DNA from: Asanoa siamensis
Lineage (GTDB): Bacteria > Actinomycetota > Actinomycetes > Mycobacteriales > Micromonosporaceae
Direction of reading: 5' to 3'
NCBI RefSeq assembly: GCF_016862555.1
Contig: NZ_BONE01000051.1
Location: 1-63,650, forward strand
Length of the DNA stretch: 63,650 nt
Position numbers and translations under genes: made by a program. The first letter of the stretch is position 1; every line of letters begins with the position of its first letter. Positions 35,981-45,630 of the stretch are shown in pieces. Under the pieces are notes generated by a model. The model was not told the origin of the DNA. It made no database searches and worked only from the letters and a program-made list of their open reading frames with translations.

Positions 35981-36309
35981 TCCTGATCGAGGTCGGCGCA
36001 GGCCAAGAGGTCATCCGGACCCTGACAGACGAGGTCGCCGCGCAAGGCATCCGCAACGGCGCCATCGTGTCCCTGATCGGGGCCCTCGAGGGGTGCGCGA
36101 TCTCGACCATGGCGGCCGACGACTACGCAAAAGACATCGTCACCGAGTACACCGAACCCATGGAGCTGACCGGGACCGGCGAGATCCGCGACGGAGCGGT
36201 ACACGTCCACGTCGTACTAGGCCGACAAGGCGACGAAGCCAAGGCCGGACACCTGCACTGGGGCAACGTCGACCACTTCTTCGTCAACGCCTACGTCCTG
36301 CCCTTGTAA
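35977..36309 (+). CDS. PPC/DUF296 domain protein
   Basis: A 110-aa single-domain protein of the PPC (plant and prokaryote conserved, DUF296) family: GQEVIRTLTDEVAAQGIRNG, a VSLIGALEG turn, VHVHVVLG and GHLHWGNVDHFFVNAYV with metal-binding-type histidines. The ATG overlaps the stop of the XRE gene. Bacterial members are trimeric; a role in DNA binding or in sensing a small ligand has been proposed. Confidence 0.85.
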   Translation: MILIEVGAGQEVIRTLTDEVAAQGIRNGAIVSLIGALEGCAISTMAADDYAKDIVTEYTEPMELTGTGEIRDGAVHVHVVLGRQGDEAKAGHLHWGNVDHFFVNAYVLPL

Positions 36310-36527
36310 GCCGAGCGCCGGGAACGGATCCAGCGGCAGAAGAGTGTGCGCCTCACGCGGCCCATAGATTGACTTCCTCTATGGAGATCAGGAGCACGGA
36401 ATGTCCTGCTGAGCTCGTAGCGCCGGTCAATCAAGTGACGGATTGTCAAGGCGCCCCCGCCTGCGGCGACGGCTACCGCGTCGTCGCCGTGTTACGGTCC
36501 GCTCACAGCCGGCCGCAGGAGGCGACC

Positions 36528-36938
36528 ATGTACCGGCCCCACGCCTTTCCGGTGTCCGTCAAAGGCGTCTGCGTCCGCGACGGTCGAGTTCTGCTGCTCC
36601 GCAACGAGCGCGAGGAATGGGAGCTGCCCGGCGGCAAGCTCGAACTGGGCGAGGACCCGGCCGCCTGCGTCGGCCGTGAGATCAGCGAGGAGACCGGCTG
36701 GGCGGTGCGGGTCGGTCCGATCCTCGACTCTTGGCAGTACCACATCCGCGACGGCGTGGACGTGCTGATCGCGACCTACGGCTGCTTCGTCGACGACGAC
36801 TCCCCTATCACCGTCAGCTCCGAACACAAGGAAGCCCGCCTGTTCACCGCCAACGAGATCCCGGGCCTGCCCATGCCCGAGCAGTACCGGCACTCGGTCC
36901 ACGACTGGTTCGCCAGGCTGGAGGGCCTTGACCCCTGA
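36528..36938 (+). CDS. Nudix hydrolase, 3' end altered by IS insertion
   Basis: A 136-aa protein with a canonical Nudix box (GGKLELGEDPAACVGREISEETGW, about residues 36-59). ATG 36528 has the ribosome-binding site AGGAGGCGACC. The final codons (LDP and TGA) come from the inverted repeat of the IS3 element, so the native C-terminus has been replaced by insertion. The catalytic domain is complete and probably functional. Confidence 0.85.
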   Translation: MYRPHAFPVSVKGVCVRDGRVLLLRNEREEWELPGGKLELGEDPAACVGREISEETGWAVRVGPILDSWQYHIRDGVDVLIATYGCFVDDDSPITVSSEHKEARLFTANEIPGLPMPEQYRHSVHDWFARLEGLDP

Positions 36939-36953
36939 TCTTGGACACGGGGT

Positions 36954-37853
36954 TTATGCGGCTGGCGCCAGCGTAGTCGGCGTGGGTCGGGTGCTGTTCT
37001 CGTAGGTGATCGGGGATTGCTGTCCGAGTCGGGAGTGGCGGCGGACGGTGTTGTAGCGGTGGAGCCAGCGGAACGCGGTGAGTCGGGCTTCGCGTTCGTC
37101 GGTGAAGGCGCGGCGGCCTTGTAGGGTCTCGCGTTTGAAGGTGGCGTTGAACGACTCCGCGAGGGCGTTGTCGGCGCTGCTGCCGACCTTGCTCATCGAT
37201 TGCCGGACCCCGGCCGCCGCGCAGGCGGCAGCGAATGCCTTCGATGTGTATTGGGCTCCGTGGTCGCTGTGGAAGATCGCTCCGTCGAGGCTGCCCCGGG
37301 TCCGCGCGGCGGCGGTGAGGGCGTCAACGACCAGGTCGGTGCGCATGTGGTCGGCGATCGCCCAGCCGGCGAGGCGCCGGGAGTGCAGGTCGATGACGGT
37401 GGCCAGGTAGAGGAACCCGTGATCGCCGACCGGCAGATAGGTGATGTCACCGACGTAGCGCTGGTTGATCGCTGCGGCGGTGAAGTCCCTTTTGATCAGG
37501 TCCGGGGCCTTGACCGCGGCCGGATCCGGGATGGTGGTCTGCACCCGCCGGCGTAGCCGCAGGCCGCGGATGCGGTAGCGGCGCATCACCCGCGCGACCT
37601 TCTTGGGGTTGACCAGCACGCCCTCGTCGTGCAGCTCGGCGGTGACCCTTGGCGCGCCGTAGGTGCCGTCATGCGCCGCCCGGACCGCCCGGATCCGGAC
37701 CGCCAGAGCCGCGTCGGCCGCCTCTCGTGCGGCCCGGTCGGGTGCGGTGGCCTTCCAGTAGTAGAAGCTCGAACGGGCGACCCCGACGAGCTGGCACAAC
37801 CGCTTCACGCCGTAGCGTGCCTGGTGATCAGCGACGAACTGGAAGCGGTTCAC
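36954..37853 (-). CDS. IS3 transposase OrfB
   Basis: A 299-aa DDE integrase with an N-terminal HTH-21 domain, the first Asp in YVGDITYLP, the second in FHSDHGAQY and the Glu in NALAESFNATFKRE, with the typical tail YNTVRRHSRLGQQSPITYE. GTG 37853 overlaps the OrfA stop (GTGA), so coupling or frameshifting can produce it. The catalytic residues are intact. Confidence 0.93.
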   Translation of the reverse strand: MNRFQFVADHQARYGVKRLCQLVGVARSSFYYWKATAPDRAAREAADAALAVRIRAVRAAHDGTYGAPRVTAELHDEGVLVNPKKVARVMRRYRIRGLRLRRRVQTTIPDPAAVKAPDLIKRDFTAAAINQRYVGDITYLPVGDHGFLYLATVIDLHSRRLAGWAIADHMRTDLVVDALTAAARTRGSLDGAIFHSDHGAQYTSKAFAAACAAAGVRQSMSKVGSSADNALAESFNATFKRETLQGRRAFTDEREARLTAFRWLHRYNTVRRHSRLGQQSPITYENSTRPTPTTLAPAA

Positions 37854-38161
37854 CAGCGCGTCTCCCCGGCGAAATACCGGGCTGCCTTACGCAGGATGTC
37901 CCGTTCTTCCTCCAGCTCACGGACCCGACGGCGCAACGCGGCGTTCTCTTCCTCGACCATGCCGGCCGGCTGCGTCCCCGCCGACGTCGCCGGGCGGGCA
38001 GCCTCGCCGCGCCTCTAGTCATCGAGCCGGACCCAGCTCCGCAGCGTCTCGCGGTTGACGCCCAGGTCATCGGCGATCTGCGCGATCGTCGCGCCCGGCC
38101 GGGACCGGTACAACGCCACCGCATCAGCCTTGAACTCGGCCGGATAGTGCTTGTTCACCAT
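37850..38161 (-). pseudogene. IS3 OrfA with in-frame TAG
   Basis: ATG 38161 starts a helix-turn-helix protein (YPAEFKADAVALYRSRPG, DDLGVNRETLRSWVRLDD). A TAG at 38017-38015 stops it after 48 residues. The same frame then continues as RRGEAARPATSAGTQPAGMV and a leucine-zipper-like helix (ENAALRRRVRELEEERDILRKAA) to the normal end. Reading the TAG as CAG (Gln) would restore a 103-aa OrfA. Confidence 0.8.
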
Positions 38162-38227
38162 GGTGTTCCAGGACTCCTGATCTCCCAGGACCTCACGATC
38201 CCAGGTTCAAGTGTCCAAGATCAGGGG

Positions 38228-38925
38228 GCAACTCCCGGAGACACCGGTGAACGGATAGCCCTGCGCTGCCATGCCTGCGGCACCGTCGTCGACGAACCTG
38301 GTGGCGTGCCGTTGTGCCAAGCCTGCGCCGCGATCATGGGCAGCCCTCGGGAGCCTGCGCGCGCTGTCTCGAAACCCTGTGCCTTGCCACCATCGCTCGC
38401 CAAGCCGGCTACGGCGCCGCCGCCGTCAACGAGCTGTGGCCGCTGGTCGCCCGGCTCGAAGCCCGCGCCGCCGACGGGATCGCCGACAAGGACATGCTGC
38501 TCCTGATCGCCCGCGCACGCGCCGAACTCGGCGTCTCGCTCGGCTACGTCCTGCCGGAGGAGCGAGTAGCGTTCGCTGTTCGCTGGACCGGCCGGGCCCT
38601 GCGCGCCGCCGGACACCTCGACGACACCGACCTGCACGCCTACATCCTGCGCGTACACGGCAACGAACTGCGCAAGGCAGGCAGGGTCAACGCAGCCCTG
38701 GTCCGACTCGCCCACGCCGTCGCCATCGCCAGCACCGGCCAACGGCCACCGGCACTGGTCTAGCTCGCCCGCACCGCCCAAGACCCCGCCACCTTCAACG
38801 CCGCCCTCATCGACCTGCACGCTGGACGCCGAGCACGCCTCGGTGGCCCAGGTACTGCGCCGCCTTGAATGCCAAAAGGGGCCTCGGCTGAACACCGTCA
38901 CGGAATCCCGGTGCGGTACTTCATC
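38228..38925 (+). pseudogene. Zinc-ribbon/TPR regulator remnant next to the IS3 end
   Basis: Pieces in three frames make one protein. The first is a zinc ribbon (CHACGTVVDEPGG...CQACAAIMG, about 38258-38345). One base back comes a helical TPR-like region (about 38375-38760, CLATIARQAGYGAAAVNEL to QRPPALV), ending in TAG at 38761. The same frame then resumes (LARTAQDPATFNAALIDLH). A last piece (EHASVAQVLRRLECQKG) is in another frame. It looks like the C-terminal part of an XRE-type TPR regulator whose start was removed at the IS3 boundary. Confidence 0.6.
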
Positions 38926-39473
38926 GCTCCGACCTTGCTGCCGAACATGAAGAGCAAGGCCGTGAAGATCTGAACCTGCTGATCGGCAGCCAGGGGTTCC
39001 ATCATTGGCCGGATGTCCTCCTCATCCAGGTCGCCGGCGCTGCTTGTGCGCTGGTTGAAGATCGTCTTCGCTGTCTCGTGCTCTTCGTCGCTGTACCTCA
39101 AGGCATGCAGCTTGCGCAGGTCGAACTCCGGTGGAAGCGGGCGGCGGACCAACTCCATCGGATAGCGGGCCGACATGATCCTCATCGCGGTATTGACCAC
39201 ATGGACGACGATCAGCGGTCCCAGACGCAGGCTCCGGACCATCGCCAGCAACTCGTCGAGCGGGACAACATCCTCCTCGATGCTGATCGGCGTGTCGATG
39301 TCATTGTCCAGTCGCTCCATCGCCAGAGCGATGTTCTCAAGCACCTGACCCGGCTGCAGGATCAGCCGGTCACCGTCGCTGATGCTTGCTCGGTGGCGAT
39401 AGGGGTCCAGCATCTCCCGGACAACCTGCTGATCATCATCGGGCTCCGACCCCGACTTGCCGAACCACTTCAT
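38898..39473 (-). CDS. Hypothetical protein
   Basis: A 191-aa protein (starts MKWFGKSGSEPDDDQQVVRE). It is rich in acidic and Leu/Met residues, has a likely helical fold and no signal peptide. A hydrophobic stretch (LLAMVRSLRLGPLIVVHVVNTAM) is the only notable segment. A purine-rich sequence (CGAGGTGACGC) precedes the ATG. I do not recognise the family. Its 3' end overlaps the last traces of the broken regulator on the other strand. Confidence 0.65.
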   Translation of the reverse strand: MKWFGKSGSEPDDDQQVVREMLDPYRHRASISDGDRLILQPGQVLENIALAMERLDNDIDTPISIEEDVVPLDELLAMVRSLRLGPLIVVHVVNTAMRIMSARYPMELVRRPLPPEFDLRKLHALRYSDEEHETAKTIFNQRTSSAGDLDEEDIRPMMEPLAADQQVQIFTALLFMFGSKVGAMKYRTGIP

Positions 39474-39728
39474 GCGTCACCTCGCTCCTCGTGGTCATCT
39501 GATCACGGAGGGAAATATTGTATCGAACCCCACCGATTCTCGGCGAGATCAACTTGGCGCTGCGCATGATGATGCGCTTGAACCCACTAACGGGGTTCTC
39601 GACTTCAAGGTCGGCCAGTCCCGCTGAACTGCAGACAGCGTGCAGCGGATCGCCACCGGCGCGGCCGGTGGCCGGAGCAGGCCCCCAGTAGCCCCCAACT
39701 TCTCGGTCGCGATCCCCGCGAATCGACT

Positions 39729-40154
39729 TCAGGCGGTGGCGTACAGGGTGGTGATGCCGTCCGGAGTCGGCCCGGGCAACCAGCGCAGGCCGGTGACGTT
39801 GTCTTTGAACTCGACGACCTTGTCGGCCCAGACGAGGGCCTCGGTATCGGTTCCCACGTTCACTCCATCACCGCGGGACAGTGCCCGGACCAACCGCCAC
39901 CCGTCCGGGTAACGGTGCAGCATGAACTGCTCGCCGCTGAGGAAATCCATAGTGGCCCAGCCGCTGTCCGGCGGCCCGTGTAGAGGATGGGCTTCCCAGC
40001 CGATCGTGGTGTCGCCGACCCATGGGCTCGCCCATTGGCGGGCCTGCTCGCCGGTCAGCCGGTCGGCGGTACGGGCCAGCAAAGTGCCGACGAACACATG
40101 CTGGGCACCATAGCGCAGCACATAGGTGATGCGCGGCGCGGCCGGAGCCGACAT
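39729..40154 (-). CDS. Hypothetical protein
   Basis: A 141-aa protein with the look of a small soluble alpha/beta protein (ITYVLRYGAQHVFVGTLLAR, GWATMDFLSGEQFMLHRYPDGWRLVRALSR, GLRWLPGPTPDG). No signal peptide or known motif was found. It is single, with a gap of 255 bases to the neighbour on the left. Confidence 0.6.
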   Translation of the reverse strand: MSAPAAPRITYVLRYGAQHVFVGTLLARTADRLTGEQARQWASPWVGDTTIGWEAHPLHGPPDSGWATMDFLSGEQFMLHRYPDGWRLVRALSRGDGVNVGTDTEALVWADKVVEFKDNVTGLRWLPGPTPDGITTLYATA

Positions 40155-40485
40155 CTCCAGATCGCCCCCCGAGGAAAGTGACCGTCATTTATCCGCACGG
40201 TCAGCATGGCAGAGGAATATGACAGAACCTAGCGAGGTGAACGTCGCGCTCGGACAAGTCGCGATAGGAGCTAACCGGCGCCGAGCCGTGCCTTGTCAAC
40301 ACCGCCCGCCCGCCCCACCTCACACCGACACACAACCACTGCCGCGGTCTGGCGGAGTCCTCAGGTTGAAACCAGCTCGGGCTGTTCGGCTGGTGACAGT
40401 AAACATCGATACACGGAATCCGCTCGCTTGGGCGGTGTCTCAGGGCGAAGGGAATGCGGTGTTGTTTTAGTCGATTCATTCCGCG

Positions 40486-40795
40486 GCCCATGATCCACAA
40501 CCGCACGCCGCGCACCTGCACAAGTCCGCATACCGGCTGCCACCCAGAAACCCGCTACGGCCGGGTCAAACGCCGACGTATACGTCCGCGACCAGGGACA
40601 ACCGGCCGGACGGTGCGCAGTTGTGGGCCGTATCCCGCCATCGAGATCAACCTGCGCCTCGACCGGTATTCGCCCAGCTCAGGGCCTGTTCCTCGGTGCG
40701 CCTGGGGGCGCGTTTCGGGTCTGAAGGTCCTGTCGAGGTGGGGCTCGAACCTGCGCTCGATCCACCGACCAGGATCTATTAGCACCGGGTTCACG
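40486..40795. repeat. Dispersed repeat, copy 1 (about 310 bp)
   Basis: Aligns over its full length with 45049-45358 and over its first half with 60225-60385. Conserved blocks include CATGATCCACA at the left end, GTCCGCGACCAGGGACAAC, GGTGCGCAGTTGTGGGC, GAGATCAACCTGCGCCTC and GGGGGCGCGTTTCGGGT. Both strands have open stretches but no frame is clearly conserved as protein. Confidence 0.8.
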
Positions 40796-41301
40796 GTTGC
40801 CGCCGGTTCGCCGCCGAACCTCAGCTGCCCGCGAACGATTTACGTGCACGGATCCGCTGGGAGTTTCAGCCCTGACCGAGACCGAGTGCGACCAGGTCAA
40901 CGCACCGCTGCCCCACCGCTATACGGCCACTGGCCTGCCGTTCCAGATCGGCGCCAGCCACCCCGAGTGGAATCGGATGTGAACGGATTTGCCAAGTCCG
41001 GCCGCTGGCGCCGTCCGGGCGGCGGCACCCGGCTTGGCTGTGTTCGCCGCCGGGCTCGGCCGGGCGCCGGGTTCGGTTCGGTGCGCGCCACCTCAATCCA
41101 AATGATGGCCTGTCTGGACCGGCTGAAGCGCTCCGCTGGACCAACAGATCGTTGCTGACCTCGCCGCGGCGGCTGGACGCAGGAAGGGGCCGGCCGATTC
41201 TTCGCGACCCCGTGGCACCGCTTGACCCACGCCGGGCTCTGAGGGTCAACGAGGGGTTCTGGCCACTACAGTGCATCCGGGTCAGAACGGACGGAGGCGG
41301 C
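40796..41301. other. Non-coding stretch upstream of helicase-associated gene
   Basis: About 500 bases. A short plus-strand stretch around 40870-40980 reads LTETECDQVNAPLPHRYTAT and onward with plausible protein character but no start, possibly a gene remnant. Nothing else was recognised. Confidence 0.35.
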
Positions 41302-43659
41302 GTGGTCACTGCGGCTTGGTTGAGGCGCCTCGGTGAGGATGGATTGGCGGACCTGCTGCGGCGGCGGCCGGAGGGGTTGGCGGTGCCGCCGCCGGTGTCG
41401 TTGGGTGAGCTGGCTGAACGGTTGGCGACGCCGGCTGCGACGATCGCTGCTGTGCGCCGGTTGGACCGTCCGACCTTGCAGGTGGCTGAGGCGTTGGCGG
41501 CACTCGGCGGCCGGGCTGAGCGGGCGGTCTTGGACCGGCTGCTCGGCGCCACCACGGACAGCGGACGAGCAAACGTGACGCGTGCGCTGGAAACGCTTCG
41601 GGCCAACGCGCTCGTGCTCGATGACGGCGCACAGCAGCTCGTTGCCACCGCCGCAGCGGCTTGGACGCGTCCGCTTGGCCTCGGCGACCCGGTCGCGACG
41701 GGCCTAGTATACCTCACCGCCGATAAGCTCCGCAGCATGGCCCGCCATTTGGGTGTCAGCCAGGCTGGTCGCAAGGCCGACATTCTCGGTCACGTGCTCG
41801 CCCACCTCCGTGACAGCGAACGGATACGCACCCTCGTCGCTGGGGCTCCGCCCGACGTTCGCGACCTGTTGGAGAAAGCCGCAGCCGGCGATGAGATCGA
41901 GTCGGATCCGTTCTACTACAGCTCGTACGGCGGCCGACCGCGAACACCACAAGCCTGGGCGATCGAGCGCGGCCTGCTGGCCCGGACCGCTCAGTCGGGC
42001 GGCGAGCTGAGCATGCCTGCCGAGGTCGCGCTGGCGGTACGGGGTTCGGGGTACGCGGCACCGTTCGACGCCGTACCGCCATCCGTCGTGCGGTCGGCGG
42101 CTGATCCCACGACGACGGAGCGCGCCGCGGCGGCCTCTGGCGCCGCGATGGTCCGGCTGGTCGCTAATCTTCTGGAGGCGGCGGGCAAAAAGCCGGTGCC
42201 CACGCTTCGCACCGGCGGGATCGGCTTGCGAGAGCTGAAGCGGTTGACGAAGGTGCTCGGCTGCGCCGAGCCTGACCTGCGGTTGGGGCTGTCGGTCGCC
42301 GCGCACGCCGGGTTGCTGTCGCTGCGGGGCGGGCAGGCGGCACCGACCGCCGACTACGACGGATGGCGAGGGCGAGAGCCGGCCAGCCAGCTCTCCACGC
42401 TGCTGACTGCGTGGTGGCGATCGCCGTCCGCGCCGCTGGTTGTCTCTGGCGCCGTCACATCTGACGAGGTTCGTGCCGGCATCGTCGAACTACGTGCCGC
42501 CGTCATCGCCGCCGCCGCGGAGCCGGAAGCCACCACCATTGACAACCCTCAAGCCCTGGCCGACCTGGTCATCTGGCGGCAACCGCTCGCGTTCGGCGAT
42601 CCCGGTACCGCGGCAGACCAGGCCGTCGCCTGCTGGCGGGAAGCCGCTCTGCTGGGCGTGACCGGCGCGGGCGCCGTCACCGCGGCCGGCCATGCGCTGC
42701 TCGGCGGTGCGGACGACCTGACCGCTGTACTCGGCGACATCGGCACCACCCAGCACCACGCCCGGCTACAGGCCGACCTCACCGCGGTCGTCTCCGGCAG
42801 CCCGGACGCCGCCTTGAGCGCGCTGCTCGACGTGGCCGCCGATCCCGAAACCCGCGGGGTCGCGCGGATGTGGCGGTTCAGCCCGGCCACCGTACGGCGG
42901 GCACTCGATGCCGGACACACCGCCAGCAGCCTGCTCGACGCGCTCGCCGACATCTCGGTGGGCGAGCTGCCGCAACCGCTGCGCTACCTGGTCGCCGACG
43001 GCGCCCGCCAACACGGCACCGTGCGGGCCAGCGCCGTAGCCTGCTGCCTACGCAGTGAAGACACCGCTCTGCTGAACGAGATCGTCGCGGACCGCCGGCT
43101 GCGTGCCCTCGGGCTGCGGCTGCTCGTCCCGACAGTGCTCGCCGCCGATGCCCCGCTACAGGATGTCCTCACCGCGCTCCGCAACGCCGGCTACGCACCG
43201 GTTGCCGAAGCCGCCGACGGCACCCCGATCGTGGAACGGGCGATCGACCACCGCGCATCCGCCGACCCGCCCCGCCAAGCACGCGCCAACACCCCCGCAG
43301 AAAGCCGGACAGCCAGACCGCGCCAAGCAGCCACCCGCCCTGAGCCTGCCGACCTGGCCCGGCAGCTGCTCGCCGCGCCCGACGAGACACTGATACCGCT
43401 CACACCGTCGCTGGAAGCGGTACGCCTGTGCGCGACCCGCCTCACGACGAGCGAAGCGCGAATCCTGGCCCACGCGATCGACCACCGCCAACCAGTGACG
43501 ATCAGCTACGTCAACCGGGACGGCAACCCCAGCAGGCGCACCATCGACATCATCGAGCTCACCGACGGCTCCCTATTGGCATGGTGCCGCCTCCGCGACG
43601 GCGAACGCTGGTTCAACCTCAAACGAATCACCGCCGTCGAACCCGCCAACCCCCCATAA
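41302..43659 (+). CDS. Helicase-associated (XPB/Ssl2 N-terminal-like) protein
   Basis: A 785-aa protein starting with GTG 41302 (ribosome-binding site GGAGG, five bases before). The N-terminal half is made of helical winged-helix-like repeats (LADLLRRRPEGLAVPPPVSLGELAERL, ALETLRANALVLDD, LRSMARHLGVSQAGRKADILGHVL) as in the helicase XPB/Ssl2 N-terminal-domain family of actinobacteria. The C-terminus (ILAHAIDHRQPVTISYVNRDGNPSRRTIDI to the end) is a WYL-like beta domain. It has no helicase ATPase motifs, so it is an accessory protein. In other actinobacteria it often lies near the DNA repair helicase XPB, which is absent from this window. Confidence 0.82.
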   Translation: MVTAAWLRRLGEDGLADLLRRRPEGLAVPPPVSLGELAERLATPAATIAAVRRLDRPTLQVAEALAALGGRAERAVLDRLLGATTDSGRANVTRALETLRANALVLDDGAQQLVATAAAAWTRPLGLGDPVATGLVYLTADKLRSMARHLGVSQAGRKADILGHVLAHLRDSERIRTLVAGAPPDVRDLLEKAAAGDEIESDPFYYSSYGGRPRTPQAWAIERGLLARTAQSGGELSMPAEVALAVRGSGYAAPFDAVPPSVVRSAADPTTTERAAAASGAAMVRLVANLLEAAGKKPVPTLRTGGIGLRELKRLTKVLGCAEPDLRLGLSVAAHAGLLSLRGGQAAPTADYDGWRGREPASQLSTLLTAWWRSPSAPLVVSGAVTSDEVRAGIVELRAAVIAAAAEPEATTIDNPQALADLVIWRQPLAFGDPGTAADQAVACWREAALLGVTGAGAVTAAGHALLGGADDLTAVLGDIGTTQHHARLQADLTAVVSGSPDAALSALLDVAADPETRGVARMWRFSPATVRRALDAGHTASSLLDALADISVGELPQPLRYLVADGARQHGTVRASAVACCLRSEDTALLNEIVADRRLRALGLRLLVPTVLAADAPLQDVLTALRNAGYAPVAEAADGTPIVERAIDHRASADPPRQARANTPAESRTARPRQAATRPEPADLARQLLAAPDETLIPLTPSLEAVRLCATRLTTSEARILAHAIDHRQPVTISYVNRDGNPSRRTIDIIELTDGSLLAWCRLRDGERWFNLKRITAVEPANPP

Positions 43660-44432
43660 TCGAACGGGCACCAGGCCGGGCGGAGCGATGGGCCGGCAAC
43701 TCAGCGTCGGATCCTGCCGACCCGAACGGCCATCGCCACGAAACCAGTCGAAGGGGTCCTGTCGGTCATGCCACCACCCGACTCCGAGCATGCGATGATC
43801 GCGAGCCGCCTGTTCGCGTGCCTCATCAGGCGGGTGGCCGGCAGAACAGGTGCTCCAGGCGGTAGGCGTCAGAATCCCGGGACCGGATGGCGACGGCGGC
43901 CGGATTCCCGACATCAGCGTCTGGAGGAAACCGCCCCTTGAAGCGTCTGGTCCGCGGTGATGGACCTGGCGCTCGCGGTCCAGAAACCTGGCCGTCGGAC
44001 CACGTCGGCTAAGCGCCGTTACCGGCGCGGTGCATCACCGCAACCCGCGATCCGGCCACCGCTGGCAGCAGCGGGTCACCCGCAGCCCCCACAACCGATT
44101 TCGCATTCTGCCCCGTCCGGGTCACCCAATGATTTGACCTCGCTCCGCCGTTCTTCGGTCCGGAACCAGTTCGACGCGCGCCACTGAGACGGACAGCAGA
44201 ACTCCGCTTATCGGCAGTTCGGGAAACCGGCCGGGCTGAACCCCAGCCACGCAATGTGACGGCAACTGCCAACAGGTAGCGCACCCCGATCGGCGGCAAA
44301 TGCACGCACCGCCCAGTTGTCATTCGACGTGCGCGGCGGTCTGGGGCGATGCTTGCTTCGTCCGCTTATTGACGGTTGGTGTCATTGTCGGCGAGCGGGA
44401 TGGGCCACCTAGGACGGTGGTAGGATAAAAGT
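43660..44432. other. Intergenic region, nothing recognised
   Basis: About 770 bases with broken frames on both strands and no RNA gene or IS end seen. The last 60 bases, with AGGATAAAAGT directly before the antitoxin ATG, should hold the promoter of the mazEF-like pair. Confidence 0.4.
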
Positions 44433-44681
44433 ATGACCGTAAAGCTCAGTATCAGCGTCCCCGACGATGTCGCTGCATACCTGCAGAGCCAGGGGAACGC
44501 CTCCGCCGCGGTTGTCGATGCCGTGCGCCGCGTCCAGCCGGAGGCCCGTCGCGCCCGACAGCGTGAAGCGGCTCAAACATACGGAGCCTACCTGCGCGAG
44601 CGTTCCGCTGCGGACCGCGCCGAGGAGCGGGCACTGATCGAGCAGAGCAACGACATCGCCCTCCGCGACGCGCAGTGGTGA
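44433..44681 (+). CDS. MazE-like antitoxin
   Basis: An 82-aa protein. The N-terminal part (MTVKLSISVPDDVAAYLQSQGNAS) is a short ribbon-helix-helix-type DNA-binding segment. The Arg/Glu-rich helical tail would wrap the toxin. The AGGATAAAAGT stretch ends at the start codon, so a leaderless or very short leader is possible. It overlaps the toxin start by four bases. Confidence 0.85.
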   Translation: MTVKLSISVPDDVAAYLQSQGNASAAVVDAVRRVQPEARRARQREAAQTYGAYLRERSAADRAEERALIEQSNDIALRDAQW

Positions 44682-44992
44682 GGCGCGGGCAGGTCTACAC
44701 GCTGCTGCGCGGCGGTAGTCAGCATCGCGTCCTGGTGATCAGCAACGACGAGTACAACGACGTGGAGGAACTCGCCGTCTGGGCGTTGGCCATCGTGCGC
44801 GACGTGCCGCACGCCAACCATCTCACCGTGCGCCTGGCCGCTGGTGATCCACTTTCCGGCGCGTACGTCCGCATTCACAGTGTCGTACAGATCCTGGACC
44901 GCACCGCCTTGCGTGAAGACCACGGATTCGTCTCCTACGCCACGATGAACGCCGTTGAGGCCGCGCTCCGCGAATTCTTGGAACTTCCGTAA
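44678..44992 (+). CDS. MazF-like toxin (endoribonuclease)
   Basis: A 104-aa protein of the PemK/MazF fold: VRRGQVYTLL, HRVLVISNDEYN, then TVRLAAGDPLSGAYVRIHSVVQILDRTAL. GTG 44678 gives a GTGA overlap with the antitoxin stop; GTG 44675 is also possible. It is expected to cleave mRNA when free of the antitoxin. The pair is intact and complete, unlike the vapBC remnant further along. Confidence 0.85.
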   Translation: MRRGQVYTLLRGGSQHRVLVISNDEYNDVEELAVWALAIVRDVPHANHLTVRLAAGDPLSGAYVRIHSVVQILDRTALREDHGFVSYATMNAVEAALREFLELP

Positions 44993-45048
44993 AGAGGCGA
45001 GCACCAGGTTCGGGCTCGTCGGCAGAAGCGGAGGCGGTGTTTGACATT

Positions 45049-45358
45049 CTGGAACCCATCATGATCCACACCCCACCCTGCCGCGTGCACAGGTCCTCCA
45101 CACCAGCTGCCCCACCCAGCAACCCTGCGGCCTGATCAGTCGCCGACGTAGACGTCCGCGACCAGGGACAACTGCCTGGACGATGCGCAGTTGTGGGCTG
45201 TATCCCGCCTTCGAGATCAACCTGCGCCTCCACGGGTATCCGCCCAGCTCAGGACCTATGCCTCGGCGCGTCTGGGGGCGCGTTTCGGGTCGTGAAGCCG
45301 CGTCTAGGTGGGGCATGAACCTGCGCTCGATCCACTCACCAGGATCTGTTAGCGCGGG
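45049..45358. repeat. Dispersed repeat, copy 2 (about 310 bp)
   Basis: The closest relative of copy 1 (40486-40795), aligned end to end with scattered substitutions and a few small gaps. It lies directly beside the Trk remnants, downstream of them on the minus strand. The shared block GTCCGCGACCAGGGACAAC and the TTGTGGGC and ATCAACCTGCGCCTC blocks are conserved. Confidence 0.8.
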
Positions 45359-45460
45359 CTGCGTTTGCGGACGCGCCTGGCTCGAGGAGCGTAGTTCGAA
45401 CGTGCGCGCCGCGCTTCCATCGCCCGAACTGAAGTCGTGTCGATGGCGACGGCGCTGCGA

Positions 45461-45630
45461 TTGCCGCAGCACCTCGATGTCGGTGGTGTCGGCGGTAACC
45501 ACGTGCGGCAGGTGTCCGGCGAAGCTCTGGATCACCTTCGGACGATGGTCACAGCCAGTACCTCGGTGCCCTGCCGGTGCAGTACCAGGGCGAGCGCGCC
45601 GCCAAAGCGACCGAGGCCGGCCACCACCAC
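45461..45630 (-). pseudogene. TrkA-like potassium-channel NAD-binding fragment
   Basis: On the minus strand 45630-45541 reads VVVAGLGRFGGALALVLHRQ and onward, the Rossmann start of a TrkA-N domain. One base back, 45535-45461 continues KVIQSFAGHLPHVVTADTTD then IEVLRQ, the next conserved stretch of the same domain. The remainder of the protein is scrambled or missing. It is the relic of a K+ uptake regulatory subunit. Confidence 0.75.

Larger units (their letters stand above)
36928..38231. mobile_element. IS3-family insertion sequence
   Basis: An element of about 1.3 kb bounded by 21-bp inverted repeats (36928-36948 and 38211-38231, one mismatch, core CCCCTGATCTTGGACAC), with OrfA and OrfB on the minus strand. 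No clear target duplication flanks it, which may mean a rearrangement after insertion. OrfA carries an in-frame amber codon, so the copy may be inactive. Confidence 0.9.

Noticed and set aside
40201-40485. Possible small genes left of repeat copy 1
   Set aside because: Short frames on both strands lack ribosome-binding sites and protein-like composition.
44433-44992. The MazEF-like pair as part of a new defence system
   Set aside because: Both genes are ordinary in size and arrangement, and nothing nearby is linked to them.
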